Shown one piece after another: positions 1 through 8,562 of a DNA stretch of 64,000 nt. Position 1 is the first letter of the stretch. Every line of letters begins with the position of its first letter. The stretch is from Aeromicrobium phragmitis (lineage in GTDB: Bacteria > Actinomycetota > Actinomycetes > Propionibacteriales > Nocardioidaceae). The stretch lies in the NCBI RefSeq assembly GCF_003674095.1, contig NZ_RDBF01000002.1, forward strand, positions 186,001 to 250,000, written 5' to 3'. Made by a program: the position numbers and the translations under genes. The notes beneath the pieces were generated by a model. The model was not told where the DNA came from. It saw nothing but the letters and a program-made list of their open reading frames with translations, and did not search any database.

Positions 1-1209
1 GTCATCGATCAGAAGCTGCCCTTGTTCCGGCACGGGTTCCTCGAGGACTGCTACTTCAGCTACTCCTACTCGCCGGTTCGCGGGCCGTCAGGTGAGATCG
101 AGGGCGTCATCGACGTCATGATGGAGACCACGCGCGAGATGGCCGTCAGCCGACGCAGCGAACTCATCGTCCAGCTGGCCGACGCGCTCCTGCCCGCGCA
201 GAGCCGCGAGGACGCCGTGCGACGCGCGATCGAGGTGCTGACTCGAAGCGATACCGATCTCGCCTCGGCGGTGATCGGGCCGCTCGAGGCCACGGATGCC
301 GAACCGACGAATTCTCGGCGCCTCGTGATGGACCTCGGAGCAGCGAGTGGTGAGGAACGATTGGCCCTCGATGTCGTTCTCAGCCCCGGGTTGGTCGTCG
401 ACGACCACACCACGGCGTTCGTCAAGGTCATCGCCGACACCATCGGCCGGGCACTCGACCGGGTGGCGGCGATGGAGGCCGAGCGGCGGGCCGGCGAACT
501 CACCCGCCAGCTGGCTGAGACGTTGCAGCGCAGTCTGCTGCCGGAGGTGACCTCGCCGGAGCGGTTCGAGATGGCAGTCCGCTACCAGGCGGCCTCAGAG
601 CAGGCGCAGATCGGCGGCGACTGGTACGACGTCTTCCCGCTTTCGGACGGGTCGTTGGCCTTCGCCGTCGGCGATGTCTCCGGCCACGATCGCGAGGCCG
701 CCGCGGCGATGGCCCAGGTGCGGAATCTGCTGCGCGGAATCTCCTTCACCCAACCCGACTCGCCGGGGCTCGTCATGCAAGCGCTCGACAGAGCTCTGGA
801 GGGGCTCGGGGTCGGCGCCGTGGCGACGGCCCTGTTCGCTCGCTTGGACGAGCGGCCCGACGGGATCGAGATGCGGTGGAGCAACGCCGGCCACCCGGCA
901 CCGATCCTGCTGTGCGCCGACGGCAGCGCTCAGCTGCTGGAAACGGCGCCGGAGCTCATGCTCGGCGTCGACGGGGCCTCCCCGCGCCGCGATCACGTCA
1001 CGCCGCTGGCGCCCGGCGACGCGGTGGTCTGTTACACCGACGGGCTCGTGGAGCGTCGCGATCGGGGGGTTCACGAGGGCATGAACGAGCTTCTCGCGCT
1101 GCTGCAGGGGTACACGCACCTCAGTTCGGACGCGCTGTGCGACCTCATCGCGACCTTCGCGACTGACGCCGAGGACGACGTCGCGGTGCTGGTGCTGCGC
1201 GCTCGCTGA
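1..1209 (+). CDS. PAS/GAF-like SpoIIE-type protein phosphatase (5' end outside window)
   Basis: The frame is open from base 1, so the true start lies upstream. The first ~35 residues (FSYSYSPV...GEIEGVIDVMMETT) look like the end of a PAS domain. The next ~110 residues are GAF-like, followed by a short helical linker. The last ~240 residues are a PP2C/SpoIIE phosphatase domain with the metal-binding motifs GGDWYDVF and VGDVSGHD and a later YTDGLVERR. In Actinobacteria such proteins usually dephosphorylate anti-sigma-factor antagonists in response to a sensed signal. The partner is not visible here. The family is clear; the physiological role is unknown. Confidence 0.9.
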   Translation, partial: VIDQKLPLFRHGFLEDCYFSYSYSPVRGPSGEIEGVIDVMMETTREMAVSRRSELIVQLADALLPAQSREDAVRRAIEVLTRSDTDLASAVIGPLEATDAEPTNSRRLVMDLGAASGEERLALDVVLSPGLVVDDHTTAFVKVIADTIGRALDRVAAMEAERRAGELTRQLAETLQRSLLPEVTSPERFEMAVRYQAASEQAQIGGDWYDVFPLSDGSLAFAVGDVSGHDREAAAAMAQVRNLLRGISFTQPDSPGLVMQALDRALEGLGVGAVATALFARLDERPDGIEMRWSNAGHPAPILLCADGSAQLLETAPELMLGVDGASPRRDHVTPLAPGDAVVCYTDGLVERRDRGVHEGMNELLALLQGYTHLSSDALCDLIATFATDAEDDVAVLVLRAR

Positions 1210-1239
1210 CCGTCCGGACGCGACCGGTAGAATCGCGCG

Positions 1240-2676
1240 GTGTCTGACATCGATCCCGACGAGCTCGCCATCGCCTTGAAGGTGCTCGACGCCGCCCAGT
1301 ACCTCGGCGACGAGGACGAGGCATACGTGGCGCTGCGCCGGGCGTGCGGCAAGTTCTACAAGGACGTCAAGAAGCAGCGGCGCAAGGCCAAGCGTGAGGC
1401 GGTCGCCGCGGCGGATCGGGCGGTGATCGAGGCGACCGCGACCGGCTCGGCGCGGCGGATCGACGACGAGACCGCGGGTCTGCCGCTGGTGTCCAGCGCG
1501 CGTGGAGCCACCGCGGGCACGTTGATCGTTCCGAGGCCCTGTTACATCTGCAAGCAGGACTACACCGTGGTGGACGCGTTCTACCACCAGCTCTGTCCCG
1601 ACTGCGCGGCGATGAGCCACGCCAAGCGCGACGCCCGCACCGACCTGACCGGTAAGCGCGCGCTGTTGACCGGCGGACGAGCGAAGATCGGGATGTACAT
1701 CGCCCTGCGGCTGCTGCGCGACGGTGCCCACACCACCATCACGACGCGGTTCCCGCGCGACGCCGTCCGCCGGTTCCAGTCGATGCCCGACAGCGGTGAG
1801 TGGATCGACCGGCTCAAGATCGTCGGCATCGACCTGCGCGACCCGGCCCAGGTCATCGGCCTCGCCGACGACGTCGCGGCGTCCGGTCCGCTGGACATCC
1901 TCATCAACAACGCCGCGCAGACCGTCAAGCGCTCGCCGGGCGCCTACCAGTCGCTCATCGAGGCCGAGGCCGCGCCGCTTCCCGAGGGCCGGCTGCCCGA
2001 ACTCGTGACGTTCGGCCACACCAGTGACGCTCATCCCGAGGCGCTCGTCGGATCGGTCGCAGCTCACCCGGTGCTGGCCGGTGATGCGGTGACCGCCGAT
2101 GCACTGACCGCGGTGGCGCTCACGGCCGGCTCGGCGGACGTGTCCCGGATCGATGCCGGGGGACTGCTGCCCGACGTGGTGGACACCAACAGCTGGGTGC
2201 AGCACGTCGGGCAGGTGGACGCGCTCGAACTGCTCGAGGTGCAGCTGTGCAACAGCGTCGCGCCGTTCATCCTCGTCAGCCGGCTGCGGCCGGCGATGGC
2301 GGCGGCGATCGAAGCCGGTGCTCGACGCACCTACGTCGTGAACGTCTCGGCGATGGAGGGGCAGTTCGGCCGGGGCTACAAGGGCCCGGGGCACCCGCAC
2401 ACCAACATGGCCAAGGCGGCGCTCAACATGCTGACCCGCACGAGCGCGGGGGAGATGTTCGAGTCAGACCAGATCCTCATGACGGCGGTCGACACCGGCT
2501 GGATCACCGATGAGCGTCCGCACACCACGAAGGTGCGACTCGCCGAGGAGGGGTTCAAGGCCCCGCTCGACCTCGTCGACGGCGCCGCTCGCGTGTACGA
2601 CCCGATCGTTCGCGGCGAGGCCGGCGAGGACCTCTACGGCGTCTTCCTCAAGGACTACCGCCCCGCCGCGTGGTAA
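1240..2676 (+). CDS. SDR-family oxidoreductase with N-terminal Cys4 motif and altered active site
   Basis: GTG start 31 bases after the phosphatase gene; 478 residues, about twice a normal SDR. Residues ~1-90 are charged and helical. At ~105-130 two CxxC pairs (CYICKQ ... CPDC) suggest a small zinc site. The Rossmann SDR domain follows with TGGRAKIG (cofactor loop) and NNAA. The usual YxxxK is not present: the segment reads HTNMAKAAL, so Thr stands where catalytic Tyr is expected, and the Ser-to-Lys spacing (NVSAMEG to MAK) is about five residues longer than normal. A nearby GRGYKG tyrosine is out of register. It may be a non-catalytic or rewired SDR. Substrate unknown. Confidence 0.8.
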   Translation: MSDIDPDELAIALKVLDAAQYLGDEDEAYVALRRACGKFYKDVKKQRRKAKREAVAAADRAVIEATATGSARRIDDETAGLPLVSSARGATAGTLIVPRPCYICKQDYTVVDAFYHQLCPDCAAMSHAKRDARTDLTGKRALLTGGRAKIGMYIALRLLRDGAHTTITTRFPRDAVRRFQSMPDSGEWIDRLKIVGIDLRDPAQVIGLADDVAASGPLDILINNAAQTVKRSPGAYQSLIEAEAAPLPEGRLPELVTFGHTSDAHPEALVGSVAAHPVLAGDAVTADALTAVALTAGSADVSRIDAGGLLPDVVDTNSWVQHVGQVDALELLEVQLCNSVAPFILVSRLRPAMAAAIEAGARRTYVVNVSAMEGQFGRGYKGPGHPHTNMAKAALNMLTRTSAGEMFESDQILMTAVDTGWITDERPHTTKVRLAEEGFKAPLDLVDGAARVYDPIVRGEAGEDLYGVFLKDYRPAAW

Positions 2677-2686
2677 CGCCGCGCCG

Positions 2687-2774
2687 TGGGCGGTGAGTCA
2701 TCCCGCATCGCCGGACTGAGCGGTGAGCTATCCCGCACTTGGCGCCTGCAGGTGCGTGATAGCTCACCGCCCAC
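2687..2774. repeat. Intergenic inverted repeat, family B, copy 1
   Basis: Words GGCGGTGAGtcATCCCGCA (near 2690) and GCGGTGAGCTATCCCGCAC (2720-2738) are followed by the inverted GTGCGTGATAGCTCACCGC (2752-2770). The 2720 and 2752 arms pair over 19 bases with one mismatch and a 13-base loop. GTGGGCGGTGAG at 2687 can alternatively pair with CTCACCGCCCAC at 2763-2774. The same word recurs at 23357-23443. It lies between two convergent genes. Confidence 0.85.
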
Positions 2775-2792
2775 GAGGCGTGAAATGCACGA

Positions 2793-2821
2793 CCGCCCCG
2801 CACCGAGGCGGCGCGGGGCGG
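2793..2821. terminator. GC-rich hairpin between convergent genes
   Basis: CCGCCCCGC (2793-2801) pairs perfectly with GCGGGGCGG (2813-2821) across an 11-base loop. It sits just after family B copy 1 and 16 bases from the stop of the minus-strand lipoprotein gene. There is no T-run, so it is a probable terminator by position only. Confidence 0.5.
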
Positions 2822-2836
2822 GGTGCGAGCAGGGTC

Positions 2837-3163
2837 TTACTGCTGCGCGAGCTGGTCGGCGCACTCCTCGATCATGGTGTTCTCGAGGCCGTCGAGGGCT
2901 TCCTCGTCCTTCTTGGAGGCGTCATAGTCTTCGTCCTGCTCCACCATGGCCTGGAGGGCGGCGTTGGAGAGGTCGGAGTCGTGGAAGACCTGGGCAACGC
3001 AGTCCGCGGCGGCCTCGGGAACCGGAATGACCGAGTCCTCGCTCTGCAGCGAGGTGGAGATCTCCTCCACGCTGGGGCGCGAATCTCCGCCACCGCAAGC
3101 GCTCAGGCCGAGCGTCAGCGTGAGGGCGGCACCGGCAGCGGCGGCGGTCTTCAGCAACTTCAT
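2837..3163 (-). CDS. Small secreted lipoprotein, function unknown
   Basis: 108 residues. The N-terminus MKLLKTAAAAGAALTLTLG followed by LSAC is a clear lipoprotein signal peptide with lipobox; the mature protein starts at Cys and is acidic and mostly helical. Two ATGs lie side by side (3166 and 3163); GAGG on the minus strand is 7 bases from 3163 and 4 from 3166, so 3163 is preferred. Cysteines near DCVAQV and EECADQL could form a disulfide after export. No family recognised. Confidence 0.75.
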   Translation of the reverse strand: MKLLKTAAAAGAALTLTLGLSACGGGDSRPSVEEISTSLQSEDSVIPVPEAAADCVAQVFHDSDLSNAALQAMVEQDEDYDASKKDEEALDGLENTMIEECADQLAQQ

Positions 3164-3302
3164 CATGCATCCTCGAATGTCCTGGCGCCCCCCTTGAGAT
3201 GAAGCGCTCCTCCTCATTCAATCGCGTCCGTTTCGGCCGCCCGCGGCCGGGTGCTGAGCTGTCGAGTCCGTGTCCACATGATGGAAGCGTTCGTCTCATA
3301 AC

Positions 3303-3332
3303 TTGACCATTGACTGGTTGGGGGCGCACACT
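3303..3332 (+). promoter_or_regulatory. Probable ilvBNC promoter
   Basis: TTGACC (3303-3308) and CACACT (3327-3332) are separated by 18 bases. The first base of the leader-peptide GTG (3339) is 7 bases after the -10, where transcription should start, so the leader peptide would be on a leaderless mRNA. Prediction from sequence only. Confidence 0.55.
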
Positions 3333-3338
3333 GATCGC

Positions 3339-3368
3339 GTGCATGCCCTGATTCTCGTACTTCACTAG
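3339..3368 (+). CDS. ilvB leader peptide (MHALILVLH)
   Basis: GTG CAT GCC CTG ATT CTC GTA CTT CAC TAG encodes nine residues, five of which are branched-chain (Leu, Ile, Leu, Val, Leu). It ends at the foot of a hairpin (3367-3393), followed by a terminator (3394-3426). This is the classic layout for ribosome-mediated attenuation of ilvBNC by charged Ile/Val/Leu tRNA. There is no Shine-Dalgarno site at a good distance, in keeping with leaderless initiation. Confidence 0.75.
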   Translation: MHALILVLH

Positions 3369-3426
3369 ACGCTTCGTCCCTGACGCAGCGTCTCCCTCGA
3401 ATGCCTTCGGGCCGGGGGATTTTTTT
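3367..3426 (+). terminator. ilvBNC transcription attenuator
   Basis: First hairpin: AGACGCT (3367-3373) with AGCGTCT (3387-3393). Terminator: CCCTCG-aat-GCC, a TTCG tetraloop, then GGC-CGGGGG (3394-3418), followed by A and seven T (3420-3426), a strong intrinsic terminator in a high-GC genome. Its position 40 bases before the ilvB start and just after the leader stop supports attenuation. Confidence 0.85.
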
Positions 3427-3466
3427 ATGCAGACGGCATGACGACCCACAGAAGGACCGACAAGAG

Positions 3467-5254
3467 ATGGACCGCGAGATGACCGAACCGCCGGCCGAGA
3501 CCATCACCGGGGCCCAGAGCCTCGTCCGGGCGCTGGAGCGCGCGGGTGTCGACACGATCTTCGGGATTCCGGGAGGCGCGATCCTCCCGGCCTACGATCC
3601 GTTGTTCGACTCCTCGATCCGTCACGTCCTCGTACGCCACGAGCAGGGCGCCGGGCACGCGGCCGAGGGCTACGCGCTGGAGACCGGCAAGGTCGGCGTC
3701 TGCATGGCCACCTCGGGCCCGGGTGCCACCAACCTCGTGACCGCGATCGCCGACGCCTACCTCGACTCGGTGCCCATCGTGGCCGTGACCGGCCAGGTCG
3801 CCAGTGGCGTCATCGGATCGGATGCCTTCCAGGAGGCCGACATCCGCGGCATCACCATGCCGATCACCAAACACAGCTATCTGGTCACCGACGCCGACGA
3901 GATCCCCGGCGTCATCGCCGAGGCGTTCCACATCGCCAGCACCGGCCGGCCGGGACCCGTCCTGGTCGACATCAGCAAGGACGCGTTGCAGGCCAGCACG
4001 ACGTTCCGCTGGCCGAGCGAGCTGGCCATGCCCGGCTACCGGCCGACCTCGCGCCCGCACAACAAGCAGATCCGCGAGGCCGCCCGGCTCATCGCCGAGG
4101 CCACCAAGCCGGTGCTGTACGTCGGCGGTGGCGTGATCAAGTCCGACGCGGCCGCGGAGTTGAAGATGCTCGCCGAGCTGACGCAGATCCCCGTGGTCAC
4201 CACCCTCATGGCACGAGGCGCGTTCCCGGACTCGCACGAGCTTCACCTCGGCATGCCGGGAATGCACGGCACCGTGGCCGCGGTGGCCGGCTTGCAGCGC
4301 AGCGACCTGCTGATCACCCTCGGCGCCCGGTTCGACGACCGGGTGACCGGAACGCTCGAGTCCTTCGCGCCCAACGCCAAGGTCATCCACGCCGACATCG
4401 ATCCGGCGGAGATCTCCAAGAACCGCGCCGCCGACGTGCCCATCGTGGGGGACGCCCGCGAGGTCATCGCCGACCTCATCCGTGCCCTGCAGAAGCAGAC
4501 CGAGGAGGACGAGCTCACCGGCGAGTACGGCGCATGGCGTCAGTACGTGCTGGGGCTCAAGCGGAAGTTCCAGCCCGCCTACGACAAGCCCGCGAAGGGT
4601 CTGGCGCCGCAGACCGTGGTCGAGCGGCTGAGCGCGATCGCCGGCCCCGACGCCACCTACGTCGCCGGAGTCGGGCAGCACCAGATGTGGGCGGCCCACT
4701 ACATCGACTTCGAGCGTCCCCGGCAGTGGCTCAACTCCGGTGGCGCCGGCACGATGGGCTACGCCGTGCCCGCGGCGATGGGCGCCAAGGCCGGAAACCC
4801 GGACCGCGTGGTGTGGGCCATCGACGGCGACGGGTGCTTCCAGATGACCAACCAGGAGCTCGCCACCTGCGCGATCGAAGGCATCCCGATCAAGGTCGCC
4901 GTGATCAACAACTCCTCGCTGGGCATGGTGCGGCAGTGGCAGACCCTGTTCTACGAGGGCCGCTACTCCAACACCGACCTCCATACCGGACCCGAGGCCA
5001 TCGGCGCACGACGGCTCCCCGACTTCGTCAAGCTCGCCGACGCGTACGGTTGTGTCGGGCTGCGCTGCGAGAGCGAGGACGACCTCGACGACGTGATCGC
5101 CAAGGCGATGAGCATCAACGACGTTCCCGTCGTCATCGACTTCGTGGTCGAGCGTGACGCGATGGTGTGGCCCATGGTGGCCGCCGGCACCAGCAACGAC
5201 GACATCAAGATCGCGCGAGACCTCGCGCCGGAGTGGGAGGACGACGACCTGTGA
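3467..5254 (+). CDS. ilvB: Acetolactate synthase large (catalytic) subunit
   Basis: Makes acetolactate or acetohydroxybutyrate from pyruvate, the first common step of Val/Leu/Ile synthesis, using thiamine diphosphate, Mg and FAD. 595 residues, normal size. The catalytic Glu lies in [14 protein letters not shown], and the ThDP/Mg motif begins [11 protein letters not shown] with [11 protein letters not shown] after it. ATG 3467 was chosen because GAAGGA lies 10 bases upstream; the earlier in-frame ATG at 3401 lies inside the terminator hairpin and is not credible. It overlaps ilvN by four bases (GTGA). Regulated by the attenuator upstream. Confidence 0.97.
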   Translation: MDREMTEPPAETITGAQSLVRALERAGVDTIFGIPGGAILPAYDPLFDSSIRHVLVRHEQGAGHAAEGYALETGKVGVCMATSGPGATNLVTAIADAYLDSVPIVAVTGQVASGVIGSDAFQEADIRGITMPITKHSYLVTDADEIPGVIAEAFHIASTGRPGPVLVDISKDALQASTTFRWPSELAMPGYRPTSRPHNKQIREAARLIAEATKPVLYVGGGVIKSDAAAELKMLAELTQIPVVTTLMARGAFPDSHELHLGMPGMHGTVAAVAGLQRSDLLITLGARFDDRVTGTLESFAPNAKVIHADIDPAEISKNRAADVPIVGDAREVIADLIRALQKQTEEDELTGEYGAWRQYVLGLKRKFQPAYDKPAKGLAPQTVVERLSAIAGPDATYVAGVGQHQMWAAHYIDFERPRQWLNSGGAGTMGYAVPAAMGAKAGNPDRVVWAIDGDGCFQMTNQELATCAIEGIPIKVAVINNSSLGMVRQWQTLFYEGRYSNTDLHTGPEAIGARRLPDFVKLADAYGCVGLRCESEDDLDDVIAKAMSINDVPVVIDFVVERDAMVWPMVAAGTSNDDIKIARDLAPEWEDDDL

Positions 5255-5781
5255 GCAGTCATACCCTCAGCGTTCTCGTGGAGAACAAGCCCGGTGTCCT
5301 GGCCCGGGTGTCGAGCCTGTTCATGCGCCGCGGCTTCAACATCGAGAGCCTCGCCGTCGGGCCGACCGAGATTCCCGAGATCTCGCGGATGACGATCGTC
5401 GTCAACGTCGAGAGCCTCCCGCTGGAGCAGGTCACCAAGCAACTCAACAAGCTCGTCAACGTGCTCAAGATCGTGGAGCTGGACTCGACCAGCGCCGTCG
5501 AGCGCGAGCTCATGTTGATCAAGGTCAAGACGGACCTTCAGACGCGGGGGCAGGTGCTGGAGACCGTTCAGCTGTTCCGCGCCAAGGTCGTCGACGTCGC
5601 CCAGGACTCGGTCACGATCGAGGCCACCGGCGACGCGGGCAAGCTCGCCGCCATGCTGAACGTCCTCGAGCCGTTCGGCATTCGCGAGATCGCCCAGTCC
5701 GGACGGGTCGCGATCGGTCGCGGCTCGCGGTCCATCACCGACCGCACCCTGCGTGCCGTTCCGGGTAGCCAGGCCGGATGA
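5251..5781 (+). CDS. ilvN: Acetolactate synthase small (regulatory) subunit
   Basis: 176 residues. An N-terminal ACT domain ([20 protein letters not shown], then [12 protein letters not shown]) binds valine for feedback control; a C-terminal small-subunit domain follows. It activates IlvB and confers allosteric inhibition. GTG 5251 overlaps the ilvB stop, and GGGAGG lies about 11 bases upstream, so translation is probably coupled. Size and order are standard for the family. Confidence 0.96.
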   Translation: MSSHTLSVLVENKPGVLARVSSLFMRRGFNIESLAVGPTEIPEISRMTIVVNVESLPLEQVTKQLNKLVNVLKIVELDSTSAVERELMLIKVKTDLQTRGQVLETVQLFRAKVVDVAQDSVTIEATGDAGKLAAMLNVLEPFGIREIAQSGRVAIGRGSRSITDRTLRAVPGSQAG

Positions 5782-5831
5782 ACCCTCCCGACCGCCAGAC
5801 TTCCACCCCTCAACCCAAGGAGAATCCACTC

Positions 5832-6863
5832 GTGGCCGAGTTGTTCTATGACGACGACGCAGATCTGACCATCATCCAGGGCAAGCACGTCGCCGTCCTG
5901 GGCTACGGCAGCCAGGGGCACGCCCACGCCCTCAACCTGCGTGACTCCGGCGTCGACGTCCGCGTCGGCCTGCCCGAAGGCTCCAAGAGCCGGGAGAAGG
6001 CGGAGGCCGAGGGCCTGCGTGTCCTCACGCCCGCCGAAGCGGTCGAGGAGGCCGACGTCGTCGTCGTCCTCGCGCCGGACCCGGTGCAGCGCTCGCTCTA
6101 CGCCGAGGCCATCGAGCCCAACATCGCCGACGGCGACACCCTCGTCTTCGGCCACGGCTTCAACATCCGCTTCGGCTACATCAAGCCGCCGGCGGGCGTC
6201 GATGTCGTCATGGTCGCCCCGAAGGGCCCCGGCCACATCGTGCGCCGCGAGTTCGTCGAGGGTCGTGGTGTTCCGGACATCGTGGCCGTCGAGCAGGACG
6301 CCAGCGGCTCGGCGTGGGACTTCGTGATCTCGTACGCCAAGGCCATCGGCGGTACGCGCGCCGGTGCCATCAAGACGACCTTCACCGAGGAGACCGAGAC
6401 CGATCTCTTCGGCGAGCAGGCCGTGCTGTGCGGCGGTGTCTCGCAGCTCATCCAGTACGGCTTCGAGACGCTCACCGAGGCGGGTTACCAGCCCGAGGTC
6501 GCGTACTTCGAGGTGCTGCACGAGCTCAAGCTCATCGTCGACCTCATCTGGGAGGGCGGCATCGCCAAGCAGCGCTGGAGTGTCTCCGACACCGCCGAGT
6601 ACGGCGACTACGTCTCGGGTCCGCGCGTGCTCGGCCCGGAGGTCAAGGAGGGCATGAAGGCCGTCCTCGCCGACATCCAGAACGGGTCCTTCGCCGACCG
6701 CTTCATCAAGGACCAGGACGCCGGCGCGCCGGAGTTCCTCGCCCTGCGTGAGAAGGCGGCCCAGCATCCGATCGAGTCCGTGGGCAAGGAGCTCCGCTCG
6801 CTCATGAGCTGGGTCAAGGCCGAGGGCACCGACGACTACGTCGAGGGCTCTGCCGCACGCTGA
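5832..6863 (+). CDS. ilvC: Ketol-acid reductoisomerase (class I)
   Basis: Converts acetolactate to dihydroxyisovalerate (and the Ile homologue) with NADPH and Mg. 343 residues, the short class I length. The Rossmann loop is [18 protein letters not shown], and the GSKSR segment suggests NADPH preference. The metal-binding all-helical C-terminal domain includes [10 protein letters not shown] and [16 protein letters not shown] 5832 is preferred because AAGGAG is 9 bases upstream; the in-frame ATG at 5778 merely overlaps the ilvN stop and would add 18 unconserved residues. Last gene of ilvBNC. Confidence 0.96.
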   Translation: MAELFYDDDADLTIIQGKHVAVLGYGSQGHAHALNLRDSGVDVRVGLPEGSKSREKAEAEGLRVLTPAEAVEEADVVVVLAPDPVQRSLYAEAIEPNIADGDTLVFGHGFNIRFGYIKPPAGVDVVMVAPKGPGHIVRREFVEGRGVPDIVAVEQDASGSAWDFVISYAKAIGGTRAGAIKTTFTEETETDLFGEQAVLCGGVSQLIQYGFETLTEAGYQPEVAYFEVLHELKLIVDLIWEGGIAKQRWSVSDTAEYGDYVSGPRVLGPEVKEGMKAVLADIQNGSFADRFIKDQDAGAPEFLALREKAAQHPIESVGKELRSLMSWVKAEGTDDYVEGSAAR

Positions 6864-6880
6864 CCTGACGCGTCACCAAC

Positions 6881-6945
6881 CCGCTGAGTGTGACGTTTAG
6901 CACCGGAATTGAGCGATTTCGGCTGCTAAACGTCACACTCAGCGG
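6881..6945. repeat. Long perfect hairpin, repeat family A, copy 1
   Basis: A 21-base arm at 6881-6901 with core GAGTGTGACGTTTAGC is the perfect reverse complement of 6925-6945. The 23-base loop pairs further (CCG-AAT with ATT-CGG). It separates ilvC from a convergent gene and may act as a two-way terminator. The core GAGTGTGACGTTT returns at 34660-34714 in another hairpin. Confidence 0.9.
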
Positions 6946-6951
6946 GTTTCG

Positions 6952-8388
6952 TCATGCAATGAGGTCGATGGCGTCGGGATCGCGCACGGCGTTCTCGGCT
7001 TCCGGGCCGAGGGACCGCCAGGCGCGGGCGAGTCGCGCGACGGCGTCGTCGAGCACCTCGCTGTCGTGAACGAAGGGCACGCGCAGCCATCCCTCGCCGG
7101 CACTCGGCTGTGCGCCGAAGAACCGTGGACCCGGCGTGAGTCGCACACCTTCGTCCTCGGCGGCGATCACCAGCGCGCTGGCCGCCCGGCGCGGCAGTTC
7201 GATCCAGACGCTGAGGCCGCCCGCGGGTCGGTTGACCTTCCACCCCGGCAGCTCGCGCTGCACCGCGTCGATGAGTGCGTCGCGGCGGGTGCGAATCGTC
7301 GCGCGGTGCGGCGGGCGGTCCAGCAGACCTTCGGCGACCGCTTCGGCGACGATGAGCTGGTCGAAGCTCGACGAGCCGAGGTCGTGATGCATGCGGGCCT
7401 GCACGAGACGCGGGACGAGCGCGCGAGGCGCCCGCAACCAGCCGATGCGGAGCCCGCCCCACAACGACTTGGACGCCGAGCCCAGGGTCAGGGAGTCGCG
7501 GTGCCACGTGGCGAGATGGGGGAGTGGGGTGTCCTGATCGATGCGGATATCACGCATCGTCTCGTCGACGACGGTGATGACCTCGTGCCGGCGCAGCGCC
7601 ACTCCGATCGCGGCGCGGTGCTCCTCGTCCATCACGGCGCCGGTGGGGTTGTGGAAGTCGGGGATGAGGTAGGCGGCTCGTGCCGCCGGGGCGAGGCGCT
7701 GGAAGTCCTCGAGCGGCCAGGGCGTGCCGCCGAACGGCAGGGGTAGGAAGCGGGCGCCGGCGTGCCCGAGCGTGTCGAAGGCATGGGGGTAGCTGCACGC
7801 CTCGGTGAGGACGCGGTCGCCCGGCCGCAGCAAGGTGCGGGTGAGCAACGCCAGTGCACCCTGGGCTCCATTGGTGACGATGATCTGCTCGGGATCGGTG
7901 GGAAGGCCCTGTTCGCTGTACCGCTGAGCGAGTCGTTCGCGCAGGAGCGGCAGACCGTCGGGCAAGTAGCCGTTCGTGGCGAGCAGGCTCGGGAGTCCGT
8001 CGAGCGCACGCTGCACGAGATGCGCGAGTTCGGGTGGGGCGGTCATGGCCGCGCTGGTGAGGGCGATAACGCCCGGCTGCTCGGGGACCGCGAGCAGACT
8101 CGCTGCGGCGCGCCCGCTGACCGGCACTCGCACGGTGGTGCCGGAACCGTGCCGGGAGGTGACCAAGCCACGGTCACGCAACGACGCGTAGACCCGGGTG
8201 GTCGTCGTGCGGCTCAGGCCGGCCGCTCCGGCGAAGGATCGCTCGCTCGGAAGACGGGTTCCGTCAGGCAGTCGACCGTCGAGGATGGCCGCGACGATCG
8301 CCGTCGCCCACTGCCGATAAGCGGGGCCACCGGCAGCAGCGTCCGGCTGCCCCACCATCGTGACGAGGGCGCGCGCGCTCAAGTTCAT
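6952..8388 (-). CDS. MocR-family GntR/aminotransferase-like transcription regulator
   Basis: About 478 residues. The N-terminal winged helix (residues ~20-95, with LPSERSFAGAAGLSRTTTTR) is followed by a class I aminotransferase-like domain containing SASKSLWGGLRIGW, whose Lys should bind pyridoxal phosphate. MocR proteins sense PLP or an amino compound and act on the divergent promoter. Here the divergent genes are a 37-residue membrane peptide and a YczE-like permease, a common MocR pairing. ATG 8388 was chosen over the ATG 33 bases upstream because it leaves room for a promoter; neither has a strong ribosome site. Confidence 0.88.
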   Translation of the reverse strand: MNLSARALVTMVGQPDAAAGGPAYRQWATAIVAAILDGRLPDGTRLPSERSFAGAAGLSRTTTTRVYASLRDRGLVTSRHGSGTTVRVPVSGRAAASLLAVPEQPGVIALTSAAMTAPPELAHLVQRALDGLPSLLATNGYLPDGLPLLRERLAQRYSEQGLPTDPEQIIVTNGAQGALALLTRTLLRPGDRVLTEACSYPHAFDTLGHAGARFLPLPFGGTPWPLEDFQRLAPAARAAYLIPDFHNPTGAVMDEEHRAAIGVALRRHEVITVVDETMRDIRIDQDTPLPHLATWHRDSLTLGSASKSLWGGLRIGWLRAPRALVPRLVQARMHHDLGSSSFDQLIVAEAVAEGLLDRPPHRATIRTRRDALIDAVQRELPGWKVNRPAGGLSVWIELPRRAASALVIAAEDEGVRLTPGPRFFGAQPSAGEGWLRVPFVHDSEVLDDAVARLARAWRSLGPEAENAVRDPDAIDLIA

Positions 8389-8448
8389 GACGCCACTGTC
8401 GCGCAATTGGCTATCGATCACAAGGCCACTTGGGCGGAAAGTGGGGGC

Positions 8449-8562
8449 ATGCTCTGGGTGATTCTGTTGATTGGCGTCGCGCTCGTCGGCATTCTCGCGA
8501 CGTTGCGGGCCATCTCGCTCGATGGTTACCGCCGTCAGCCGACTCGCGAGAGCCGTCCGTGA
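8449..8562 (+). CDS. 37-residue single-helix membrane peptide
   Basis: MLWVILLIGVALVGILATLR is one hydrophobic helix, followed by a basic tail (DGYRRQPTRESRP). GTGGGGG precedes the ATG. Its stop overlaps the YczE-like start by four bases (GTGA), so the two are probably translated together. It starts 60 bases from the divergent MocR gene. No known family was recognised; it could be a small partner of the permease or a translated leader. Confidence 0.6.
   Translation: MLWVILLIGVALVGILATLRAISLDGYRRQPTRESRP

Noticed and set aside
595..2400. Long minus-strand frame of 601 codons across the phosphatase and SDR genes
   Set aside because: It is Arg/Val/Gly/Asp-rich with no domain and lies opposite two well-supported genes. 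High GC makes long antisense frames common.
3294..3317. Short frame MMEAFVS near 3294 as an ilv leader peptide
   Set aside because: It lies before the predicted promoter and has few branched-chain codons.
3401..3466. Start of ilvB at ATG 3401
   Set aside because: This ATG lies inside the attenuator hairpin and the added residues are unlike any IlvB.
5778..5831. ATG 5778 as ilvC start
   Set aside because: It overlaps the ilvN stop, adds unconserved residues, and AAGGAG serves GTG 5832.
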